64,000 bases of DNA from Desulfosudis oleivorans (GTDB lineage: Bacteria > Desulfobacterota > Desulfobacteria > Desulfobacterales > SURF-7), in the NCBI GenBank assembly GCA_020723305.1, contig DYJC01000005.1:157724-221723 (forward strand). The letters are read 5' to 3'. The translations under genes were made by a program, and so were the position numbers. The stretch's first letter is position 1; each line of letters begins with the position of its first letter. The notes beneath the pieces are model-generated. The model did no database searches. It had not been told where the DNA came from and saw only the letters and a program-made list of their open reading frames with translations. Positions 1 to 7,614 of this stretch are shown here, piece by piece.

Positions 1-1
1 A

Positions 2-373
2 CTGGGCAGTTATTGGTTCTATATCATTATAGGAGCTGCGATGCTGATCTGTCTTGCCACCTTTTTTACACACAGGTTTGCCGGCCCGGTCTACCGGTTT
101 GAGGATTCACTGGATCGAATGATCCATAATGATATCAATTTTCAAATCCATCTCAGAAAAAATGATGAAGGAAAGCAACTTGCTGAAAAAATCAATCACT
201 TTAACTCTCTGCTTGCTTCGACTATCAAATCGATTGCTTTTCTGTCCGATGAGATGGACAAGACTCACTTGATTTTACGGAAAGAACTTAAAGAAGAAAA
301 CAGTTCATTGGAACAAGCCATTTCCCTGAACCGGAAGATTAGAAAAACAATTTCCGAATATAAATATGAATAG
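2..373 (+). CDS. HAMP-domain membrane protein, 5' end cut by the window edge
   Basis: The frame is already open at base 2 and encodes a hydrophobic stretch ending near residue 25, so the gene begins upstream and the ATG at 41 is probably internal. After the membrane helix comes a HAMP-like segment (GP at the start of helix 1, then a DEG turn followed by a second amphipathic helix ending HFN). The remaining 50 residues are a charged coiled coil. No methyl-accepting or kinase domain follows before the stop. HAMP domains relay signals across the inner membrane, so this looks like a short sensor-type protein without its own output domain. The hydrolase gene starts 3 bases after its stop, suggesting one transcript. 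Function of the whole protein is unknown. Confidence 0.75.
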   Translation: MGSYWFYIIIGAAMLICLATFFTHRFAGPVYRFEDSLDRMIHNDINFQIHLRKNDEGKQLAEKINHFNSLLASTIKSIAFLSDEMDKTHLILRKELKEENSSLEQAISLNRKIRKTISEYKYE

Positions 374-376
374 AAT

Positions 377-1075
377 ATGCAGATCAAACAGTTTCGATAT
401 TCAACTGACAATTTCAGCTATCTTCTGTACGGCAGCCAATCCGCCATGGCCATTGACGCCGGAGCTGTCGATTCAATTCTGTCCTATGTCAAAGATTTAA
501 ACCTTCATTTACAATATCTGACCAACACGCACATGCATCCGGATCACGTTTCCGGGAATCGGGAAATCCTTGAAAGAACCGATGCAGATTTTCTGGACAA
601 CCAGACCCTCCGGAAGCAAAAAACCATTCTGCTGGACAACGAAACCATTCAGGTTTTCCATACACCAGGGCATACGGAGGATTCAATGATCTTCCATACG
701 GACGGTCATATCATTTCAGGGGATACGCTTTTTAACGGAACAGTCGGCAACTGCTTTACCGGGGATCTGAAGGCATTCTTTTCATCCATCAAGCTGATAT
801 TTGATCTTCCTGAAACAACCATTGTGTATGCAGGACACGACTATGTAAGGTACGCAATTCAGTTTGCCCGAACCATCGACCCGGACAACCCAGAACTGGA
901 CCGGTTTCTTTCAAAATATGACCCATACCATGTTTTCTCCACACTGGCAGATGAATTAAAGGTCAATCCCTATGTGCGGTTTAATGATAAAAAGATGATC
1001 GCTGTTCTGAAAAAAAGGGGGCTCTCAGTGGAAACGGAATTTCAAAGGTGGAAATCGTTGATGGAGGTGTATTGA
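377..1075 (+). CDS. Metallo-beta-lactamase fold hydrolase
   Basis: A 232-residue protein with the full set of metal ligands of the glyoxalase II-like branch: HxHxDH at residues 52-57 (THMHPDH), H99 in the HTPGHT motif, D116 in SGDTLF and H154 in YAGHDY. The family uses one or two Zn/Fe ions to hydrolyse thioesters, lactones or persulfides. The short C-terminal region resembles glyoxalase II-like and persulfide dioxygenase-like enzymes rather than beta-lactamases. Substrate cannot be told from sequence. It follows the HAMP gene by 3 bases and ends 3 bases before the convergent HD-GYP gene, so there is no room for a separate terminator between them. Confidence 0.85.
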   Translation: MQIKQFRYSTDNFSYLLYGSQSAMAIDAGAVDSILSYVKDLNLHLQYLTNTHMHPDHVSGNREILERTDADFLDNQTLRKQKTILLDNETIQVFHTPGHTEDSMIFHTDGHIISGDTLFNGTVGNCFTGDLKAFFSSIKLIFDLPETTIVYAGHDYVRYAIQFARTIDPDNPELDRFLSKYDPYHVFSTLADELKVNPYVRFNDKKMIAVLKKRGLSVETEFQRWKSLMEVY

Positions 1076-1078
1076 ATT

Positions 1079-2311
1079 TCAAATTTCGGAATACCGCCTT
1101 GCAATGGCGTGGATGACATCCAGGCTCTCGAACAGGATTTCAACCAGTTCGGGGTCAAACTGCTTACCGGAATTCTCCCGGATCACGGCAAGGGCTTTAT
1201 CTTCATCCCAAGCTTCTTTGTATACCCTTGTAGAGCAAAGTGCATCATATACATCCGCGAGTGCCACTATTCTGCCGAAAATCGGAATCTCTTCTCCTTT
1301 TTTCCCCTTTGTTTTCCCATCTTCCTCTTCATAACCAGGAAGAGGTTCCCCGGTATGGATATCCACATATCCCGGGTATCCTTCGCCATTCCACCACTCA
1401 TGATGATTTAAGGCAACCTGCAAGGAAGCCTCATCAAACTCCGACTGATTGTCCTGAAACAGTTGAGCGCCAAAGAGCGTGTGCTTTTTCATGATCTCAT
1501 ATTCTTCCTGGTTAAACCGGCCGGGTTTTTTCAGAATGACATCGGATATTGCAATCTTCCCGACATCATGAAGCATGGCTGCCATGCGAAGAACATCTTT
1601 ATTATTGTTGATCACTTCCGGTGAAAGATCATGCTGACTCGCCCACCTCTCATATATTTCCACCGAATAACTGGCCACCCGGTTAACATGGGCGCCGGTT
1701 TCTTTGGGGTCCCTCATCTCCGCCATGCGGATCATCCGGAGAATAATCGCCCTGGTCAGCCTTGCGCGTTTGATCGCAACCGATGCAATACTGGCAAAAT
1801 GGATCATCACCCCCAGATCTTTTTCAGAAAAAGGAATGAACTGATTTTTATCATCCCTGGCATTGATAATCTGAAGAACACCCAGAATTTCTCCTCGGCC
1901 GGTTTTTAAAGGAAAGGTCAGCGCCGAGCGGGTAGTATAGTTTGAGGCAATATCAAATTTCCGACTGAACCGGTAGGGTGCGGATGAATCGATTTTATAA
2001 ACATCTTCTATATTTAATGCATCGCCTGTTGTTGCGACATATCCTGCGATACTGGTTTGATCTATGGGAATGGAAAAAGTGGCATAGATCAGTTTTTCAC
2101 CCTTTCTGATTCTCTGCTCCAACGTTGCATTCTGGGTATAGGAAAAATGGAGATCGTTATTCTCTCGCAGATAGATCGATCCTGCATCTGCGTTCACAAA
2201 CCGTCTTGCTTCGGAAAGTATTTTTTCCATGAGAATATCCAGATCCTGAACCCGGTTCAGTTCAATACCCAAATGCGCCAGAGTATCCAGCTTCTCATGT
2301 TCGCTTAACAT
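1079..2311 (-). CDS. GAF-HD-GYP cyclic-di-GMP phosphodiesterase-like protein
   Basis: 410 residues. Residues about 15-185 form a GAF sensor domain; residues about 190-400 are an HD-GYP domain with HD at 248-249 (LHDVGK), HHE at 303-305 and an intact GYP at 311-313. HD-GYP proteins hydrolyse cyclic-di-GMP to pGpG or GMP through a di- or trinuclear metal centre. The signature here reads HHEWWNGEGYP, with Trp-Trp where many members have Arg/Lys and Asp, but metal ligands are retained, so activity is plausible. It lies downstream of the PflX gene (83-base gap) and may be the last gene of the leftward run. PilZ and the GGDEF remnant elsewhere in the window agree with cyclic-di-GMP signalling in this genome. 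Confidence 0.88.
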   Translation of the reverse strand: MLSEHEKLDTLAHLGIELNRVQDLDILMEKILSEARRFVNADAGSIYLRENNDLHFSYTQNATLEQRIRKGEKLIYATFSIPIDQTSIAGYVATTGDALNIEDVYKIDSSAPYRFSRKFDIASNYTTRSALTFPLKTGRGEILGVLQIINARDDKNQFIPFSEKDLGVMIHFASIASVAIKRARLTRAIILRMIRMAEMRDPKETGAHVNRVASYSVEIYERWASQHDLSPEVINNNKDVLRMAAMLHDVGKIAISDVILKKPGRFNQEEYEIMKKHTLFGAQLFQDNQSEFDEASLQVALNHHEWWNGEGYPGYVDIHTGEPLPGYEEEDGKTKGKKGEEIPIFGRIVALADVYDALCSTRVYKEAWDEDKALAVIRENSGKQFDPELVEILFESLDVIHAIARRYSEI

Positions 2312-2394
2312 CTTTCACCCCTTGTTTTGAATCGAACTTGTCATCTCCTGCATTATCCAGTATTCCGATAAAATACAATACCGTTTTTCTGCAT

Positions 2395-3330
2395 TTACCA
2401 GACTTGAAAAATTTTTCTTCGCTGATCAAACCTCCGGATACCGGCTTTTCTTGCATCTTCCATCGCGGATCGGAATTCTTTTTCCGTAATCCTACGGTTC
2501 AAACCAGGTATCTTGTCCGCCAATCCGCAGGGATAATACTGGGGCATGATATTCACATAGGTATCCGGCGAAATCTCATTCACGATAAACTCCATGACCT
2601 GTTTTGTTCCTGCCAAGTTGTCCGGGAGAACCAGGTGCCGGACCAAAAGCCCTTTCATGGCAATACCGGAATCATCTAGAACCAGATCGCCAACCTGTCT
2701 GAACATCTCTTTTAGCGCCTGTTTTGCTACCAGCGCATAATCCCCGGCCTGGCAGGCAGCCTCTGATAGTTCAGGATCTACAAACTTGAAATCCGGCATG
2801 TACATATCAAACACACCTTCCAGCAGTTCCAGAACCTCTACCCGGTCATACGCTCCGGTATTATATACCAGCGGAACATGAAGCCCCTGTTCAATGGCAA
2901 CCGGAAGGGCGGCAAGTATCTGAGGCACAACATGGGAAGGGGTTACAAAATTAATATTATGGCATCCTTCTTTCTGAAGCTGAATCATCATTCCGGCAAT
3001 CTGCTCCGGATAAACCGCAGTCCCCTCTCCCTGATGACTGATTTCAAAATTCTGACAAAAACAACACAGCAGATTGCAATAGGAAAAAAAAATGGTTCCG
3101 GATCCCTTCTTTCCCACCAGAGGCGCTTCTTCTCCAAAATGTGCGTGATAACTGCAAACCAGGGCAAGTTTGCCGGTTCTGCAAAATCCAACCTCGTTGT
3201 TGATCCGGTCAACACCACATTTTCTTGGACAAACCTCGCATTTACAGAGCAATTGATGAGCCATTTCAATCTTCTGAGACAATCTTCCGGATCGATATGA
3301 ATCAATATAGGAGGGTGTGAAGGAGGGCAT
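2395..3330 (-). CDS. PflX-type radical SAM protein
   Basis: 311 residues with the radical SAM cluster motif CxxxCxxC at C85, C89 and C92 (YCNLLCCFC). An N-terminal cysteine block (CKCEVCPRKCG, residues 29-39, plus C50) suggests an additional Fe-S site, as in the PflX family (COG1313), whose members resemble pyruvate formate-lyase activases. The reaction is not established for this subfamily, and no glycyl radical enzyme is encoded nearby. It is 72 bases downstream of the kinase gene on the same strand and upstream of the HD-GYP gene. Confidence 0.85.
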   Translation of the reverse strand: MPSFTPSYIDSYRSGRLSQKIEMAHQLLCKCEVCPRKCGVDRINNEVGFCRTGKLALVCSYHAHFGEEAPLVGKKGSGTIFFSYCNLLCCFCQNFEISHQGEGTAVYPEQIAGMMIQLQKEGCHNINFVTPSHVVPQILAALPVAIEQGLHVPLVYNTGAYDRVEVLELLEGVFDMYMPDFKFVDPELSEAACQAGDYALVAKQALKEMFRQVGDLVLDDSGIAMKGLLVRHLVLPDNLAGTKQVMEFIVNEISPDTYVNIMPQYYPCGLADKIPGLNRRITEKEFRSAMEDARKAGIRRFDQRRKIFQVW

Positions 3331-3402
3331 GTTTTTTCTTTTCCAATTATTTGAAAAATCTTTAATATTCCGTGCAGAATATCCTCCTGCTATTGCCGAA
3401 TA

Positions 3403-5136
3403 TTAAAAAGCTTCCGGACAGGCCACAAAAAAATAGATCAATGCTGTCACAACAAGCAGTGTCAGAAGAAACAAAATTCTCCGGATCTTATTCTTGCTGG
3501 TTTTCGATACAATATTATTTGCAGATGTTTCCTGGCTCGTCAACATGGAACTGTCAAACATAACGGTTTCATCCAGCTCTTTTTTAAATGTAGGCCGAAT
3601 TTCATGAATTTCAGCGACCACCTGATCTGCACTCTGAAACCGGATGGCCTGATCCTGAGACAGCAAACGGATCACAAGCTGCTGCACATCCTCAGGAATT
3701 CCTGAAAAAGCAGGATGGGGGATAAAGCTTTTCCCTTTGAGTAACGGAACATGACCGGTGAGCAGTTTATACAGAATCGCGCCGACTGCAAAAATATCCG
3801 CCTGCATGGAACTGGGCTGACTGCTTGTATTGAACCAGTTGGCCTTGTCCGGATCCAGGGCATAATGCTCATTCAAACCAAAATCCGTTATTTTCACCTT
3901 TCCCATATCCGTAAACAGTATATTGGCAGGCCGCAAATTCCCGTGAACAATTTGATTATTATGAGCAAAGGCCAGCCCCTGGCACACGCCATCAACAATC
4001 TTCAATGCATCCTGACACGAATGGGGAACCAGCATTCTATCCGACAGACTGCCGCCACCGACATACTCCATCACAATGATATAATTGGATTGATGGCCGG
4101 ATACCCCCAGAATCTCCACAATATTGGGATGTTTCAGGTCTTTCAGCAGATTTGCTGATTTCAGTCCGCCCATGGGCAGATTGTATCGTTTGACTACCAT
4201 CAGTTTTAAATTTTCTTTGTGCCGGAAAAGATAAACCGTTCCATATTTTGTTTCCTTGATGATATCGAGAAGGGTAAAAATATCCTCCATTTTCTGGACA
4301 CCCTGAGTCGCTTTTTTCCTCTTGGAAGCCTGGATATGGGCACCCTGAAGAATTCCCAGAAGCGTTTCCCGGATACTGTCGGCAGATACCGGACGATCGG
4401 ATATCTCCGGCTGCAAGCATTGCAAAATAATGGAATCCAGACCCTGAGGAAGAGTGGGGTTCAGGTCAGAAGGCTTTTTGAACTGCCCCAGGGGTTTTGA
4501 ACCGGTAAACAGTTCAAACATGACAACACCCAGAGAATATAAATCCGACGAATGGGTGATCTGCCGATCCCCGGTTTTCTGTTCAGGAGACATGTAGGCA
4601 AGCGTGCCCATAATCAGGTTCCCGCTGGTCATTTGAAGGTTGTCAGGATCATTTTTATGAAACAGATGGGCAATCCCGAAATCCGCTACCAGGGCATTGC
4701 CTTCCAAGTCGATCAAAATATTGGCCGGTTTGATATCCCGATGAATCACACCGTTTTTATGGGCATAGGAAAGCGCCTTGCAGACCTGGACCATAATCTC
4801 CAGTTTCTGGTTTACCGTATGATTCGCCTGTTTAATTATTTTCGCTACATCCGTTCCTTCCACAAAATCCATTACAAAATAGGGCATCCCGTTTTCCGTG
4901 ATACCACGATCAATGACATGGATGATATTGGGATGGGTCAGGCGGGCAATGATCAATGATTCCCGTGTAAACCGTTTGACAAACTGCGGATCTTCTGAAA
5001 ATTGCTGGTGAAGAACCTTGATGGCAACCGTACGGTTCAGGGACGGCTGCATCCCTTTATAAACCGTGGCCATTCCACCGGAATCAATCTTGGAAACCAC
5101 CTGGTATTGATCAATAGACAAATTCAGACCGAGCAT
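3403..5136 (-). CDS. Membrane-anchored Ser/Thr kinase with second, degenerate kinase domain
   Basis: 577 residues. Domain 1 (about 10-265) is a complete Hanks-type kinase: glycine loop, VAIK with K40, HRDIKPAN at 132-139, DFG at 152-154 and SPE at 183-185. Domain 2 (about 288-515) keeps VVK (K316) and DFG (418-420), but HRD has become HGN (398-400), replacing both the Arg and the catalytic Asp, so it is probably a pseudokinase. A single transmembrane helix lies at about 552-572 and leaves only a few residues outside. The start overlaps the stop of the upstream small gene (TAATG), suggesting translational coupling. Substrates are unknown; the upstream EI24-like protein and small protein are candidate partners by position only. 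Confidence 0.9.
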   Translation of the reverse strand: MLGLNLSIDQYQVVSKIDSGGMATVYKGMQPSLNRTVAIKVLHQQFSEDPQFVKRFTRESLIIARLTHPNIIHVIDRGITENGMPYFVMDFVEGTDVAKIIKQANHTVNQKLEIMVQVCKALSYAHKNGVIHRDIKPANILIDLEGNALVADFGIAHLFHKNDPDNLQMTSGNLIMGTLAYMSPEQKTGDRQITHSSDLYSLGVVMFELFTGSKPLGQFKKPSDLNPTLPQGLDSIILQCLQPEISDRPVSADSIRETLLGILQGAHIQASKRKKATQGVQKMEDIFTLLDIIKETKYGTVYLFRHKENLKLMVVKRYNLPMGGLKSANLLKDLKHPNIVEILGVSGHQSNYIIVMEYVGGGSLSDRMLVPHSCQDALKIVDGVCQGLAFAHNNQIVHGNLRPANILFTDMGKVKITDFGLNEHYALDPDKANWFNTSSQPSSMQADIFAVGAILYKLLTGHVPLLKGKSFIPHPAFSGIPEDVQQLVIRLLSQDQAIRFQSADQVVAEIHEIRPTFKKELDETVMFDSSMLTSQETSANNIVSKTSKNKIRRILFLLTLLVVTALIYFFVACPEAF

Positions 5137-5513
5137 TAGACCTCCTTATCGAAGATCATTCCACTTTCCGCTTCAATCAACTCCATCCAGGACTGGAATT
5201 CATCATGGGTAATGTTTCGTTTAAACACCTCTTTTATTTTACTGTCGGCATCTACAATTGCCACATCGATAAAAACATCTCCCTTTTCCCGGTAGATACA
5301 GAACCGGTATGGCAAATTTTTTTTAGATAAAATGCGATGGGCCTGTTCCACCTTTTCGGCAAGTTCATGAAAGTGTTTGCCGGCTTCATCATGTTGTTTT
5401 TTTTCTCTTTTTTTCCTTTGTAAAACCGGATTTATCTTTGAAACATTGGGGATAATGCTTTCTATGCCATCAATTTTCAGCTCATCAACCATAACACCCC
5501 CGTTTTCTTTCAC
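5136..5513 (-). CDS. Small conserved-looking protein of unknown function
   Basis: 125 residues. A charged N-terminal half (runs of Lys/Glu, a predicted helix about 35-75) precedes a compact region about 78-115 with alternating hydrophobic residues (FCIYREKGDVFIDVAIVDAD). The shape, a helix followed by a small beta unit containing a valine-aspartate repeat, is loosely like the FlaG family, but the family's usual RQIP motif is absent, so I do not assign it. It overlaps the upstream EI24-like gene by ATGA and the downstream kinase gene by TAATG, so the three are very likely one operon and are made in fixed ratio. Confidence 0.75.
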   Translation of the reverse strand: MKENGGVMVDELKIDGIESIIPNVSKINPVLQRKKREKKQHDEAGKHFHELAEKVEQAHRILSKKNLPYRFCIYREKGDVFIDVAIVDADSKIKEVFKRNITHDEFQSWMELIEAESGMIFDKEV

Positions 5514-6274
5514 GATGGATCCTTACGGACAACATGAATTTTTTCCAATGCCGAAAGGGTTGCTGCAACCGTCCCATATCCCGGAGCAAAGTACCAGCCG
5601 ATTACCGGCGTCAGCAGCATAAGAACAAATCCTATTCCAACCCCGGTCACCCTGGCTTTATGATCATGAACAAATGCAATGCTTTCGGAAACCGAAAACC
5701 GATTCCGTTCCAGGGTATAATCAACAAGGCCAAATCCGCTGTAATACGATTGAATGATCAGGATCAAAACCGGTGAAATCAGAGAACCAACCAGCGGAAT
5801 AATACTGAGAAGCCATGCGATTCCGGTGAAGAAAATCATCCAGCCGAAATTCCGCATGTTGATCGCCAATCCTCGAAGGATATCTGTTACAAAGTCCTGG
5901 AAGGTGAACTTCGGAGGCTTCCGATCATACAACCCTGCCTCTACCATCTCGGATAAAAATGCCAATATGGGCGAAAAACAAATCAGAATCACCTGTTGAT
6001 AGGATAGATACCCGATAATCATCAAAAAAAGCCACAGCAGTATCGAAACCATAAAATAGGTCACGCCACCGCTCATGAACCCGGGAATCCAGTTTTCATT
6101 GATATAAGCGGAAAACCCGGGTAGAAAAATCATCCCGGATATGGCCAAAAACAGAAGATAACAAAAACTCAACACACCGGGCACAGCTATCCACGGCCAT
6201 AATTTCTGTTTCATAATCACCTGATGTGCTTTTTGATAAATCAGAAGACCTGCAAACAGTTCTTTCAGAAACAT
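5510..6274 (-). CDS. EI24/CysZ-like inner membrane protein
   Basis: 254 residues with several strongly hydrophobic segments (about 28-52, 72-100, 150-185, 205-235) and the layout of the EI24 domain family, which includes the sulfate transporter CysZ. The segment with IIPLVGSLISPVL and the tract after it are typical of this family. CysZ moves sulfate; many EI24 proteins have no known role, so sulfate transport is only a possibility here. It is the first gene of the leftward run with the small protein and the kinase. Only 47 bases separate it from the divergent methyltransferase gene, so both promoters must lie in or next to that gap. Confidence 0.8.
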   Translation of the reverse strand: MFLKELFAGLLIYQKAHQVIMKQKLWPWIAVPGVLSFCYLLFLAISGMIFLPGFSAYINENWIPGFMSGGVTYFMVSILLWLFLMIIGYLSYQQVILICFSPILAFLSEMVEAGLYDRKPPKFTFQDFVTDILRGLAINMRNFGWMIFFTGIAWLLSIIPLVGSLISPVLILIIQSYYSGFGLVDYTLERNRFSVSESIAFVHDHKARVTGVGIGFVLMLLTPVIGWYFAPGYGTVAATLSALEKIHVVRKDPS

Positions 6275-6321
6275 ATTGCCACACCTTTTGTGAATGATTT
6301 CTTTTCAGACAGCACCTATTC

Positions 6322-7512
6322 ATGATACGAAAAGATATGAACCCTATTCAACAAAGTAAACATAAAATTTCGCGGTACAAGTATCAGAATGATTCCATGT
6401 ATTTCGCGCAGATTTCAGAAGAGATCAAGGATCTGGCCGCCGCGGAATTGTCGCAACTGGGTGCCACCAATATCATGGTATCCTTCCGCGGTATCTATTT
6501 CCAGGCCGATGCATCCAACCTGTATCGGATTCATTATCTGACAAAAGTTATTTCCCGGATTCTGGCGCCTCTGATTTCATTTCCCTGCAAGGATACCGAC
6601 ACTTTATACCAAAAGGGGAAAACAATCCAGTGGGAAGATTTCTTCAAACCAGACACCACTTTTGCGGTTACCGCTAATGTCTCCAACAGCCATATCAATC
6701 ACTCCAAATATGCGGCGCTTTGCCTCAAAGACGCAATCGTCGATTATTTCAGAGAAAAAACCGGAACCCGTCCGAATGTGGATACCCTTGATCCGGATCT
6801 CCAGTTTAATCTTCACATCCGGGATAACAAAGCCGATATCAGTCTGGATACCGGAGGAGGGCCCCTTCACAAAAGAGGGTATCGGGAGGAAACCGTAACC
6901 GCTCCCATGCAGGAAACCATTGCCGCAGCCATTATCCAGCATACCCGCTGGAAAGGAGAAATCCCGCTGGTCGATCCCATGTGCGGTTCCGGAACCCTGA
7001 TCTGCGAGGCTTTGATGCACCAGTGCAGCATTCCACCCGGCCTTTTCCGGAAAAAATTCGGATTTGAATCTCTCCCGGATTTTGACCGCACTCTCTGGAA
7101 AAAAATCAAAAAACAGGCCGATGAAAAGATAAAGCCTCTGCACCGCGGCCTGATATCCGGAAGCGATATTTCAGCAGAGGCTGTTCAGGCTTCCAGAACC
7201 AACCTGATGGGAATTCCCCATGGAAACCAGGTGATCGTTGAAAAAAACGATTTCAGAGAAATCCCTGATCTGGAAAACCGGGTCATTGTAACCAATCCTC
7301 CGTATGGAATCCGCATGGGTACAAAAATCAATCTGGATGATTTGTATAAAAGCCTCGGAGATTTTTTAAAACAGAAGTGCAAGGGCTCAACCGCCTATAT
7401 CTATTTTGGTGAAAGGAAGTTTATCAAACAGATCGGTTTGAAACCTTCCTGGAAAATACCGATAAAGACCGGAGGCCTTGACGGAAGGCTGGTCAAATTT
7501 GAGATGTACTGA
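6322..7512 (+). CDS. THUMP-domain RNA N2-guanine methyltransferase (RlmL-like)
   Basis: 396 residues. An N-terminal THUMP region (about 30-180) binds RNA, and the C-terminal Rossmann methyltransferase carries the SAM-binding DPMCGSGT motif at 218-225 and the catalytic NPPYG at 325-329. This is the RlmL half of the E. coli RlmKL fusion, and equally the YpsC-type stand-alone form; the expected product is N2-methylguanosine in 23S rRNA. No RlmK half is fused. An in-frame ATG lies five codons downstream of the chosen start, so the true start may be 6337. Stand-alone gene between two leftward groups; it converges on the Res gene with a gap of about 100 bases. Confidence 0.9.
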   Translation: MIRKDMNPIQQSKHKISRYKYQNDSMYFAQISEEIKDLAAAELSQLGATNIMVSFRGIYFQADASNLYRIHYLTKVISRILAPLISFPCKDTDTLYQKGKTIQWEDFFKPDTTFAVTANVSNSHINHSKYAALCLKDAIVDYFREKTGTRPNVDTLDPDLQFNLHIRDNKADISLDTGGGPLHKRGYREETVTAPMQETIAAAIIQHTRWKGEIPLVDPMCGSGTLICEALMHQCSIPPGLFRKKFGFESLPDFDRTLWKKIKKQADEKIKPLHRGLISGSDISAEAVQASRTNLMGIPHGNQVIVEKNDFREIPDLENRVIVTNPPYGIRMGTKINLDDLYKSLGDFLKQKCKGSTAYIYFGERKFIKQIGLKPSWKIPIKTGGLDGRLVKFEMY

Positions 7513-7614
7513 AATATAATATGACGGGCTGACGGCAGAAGCGGTCTTTTCCCCTTTTCCGTAGATACGTCTCTGAATCTTTATGACAAGCCCTGTAAAG
7601 GTTTTTTCATAATT

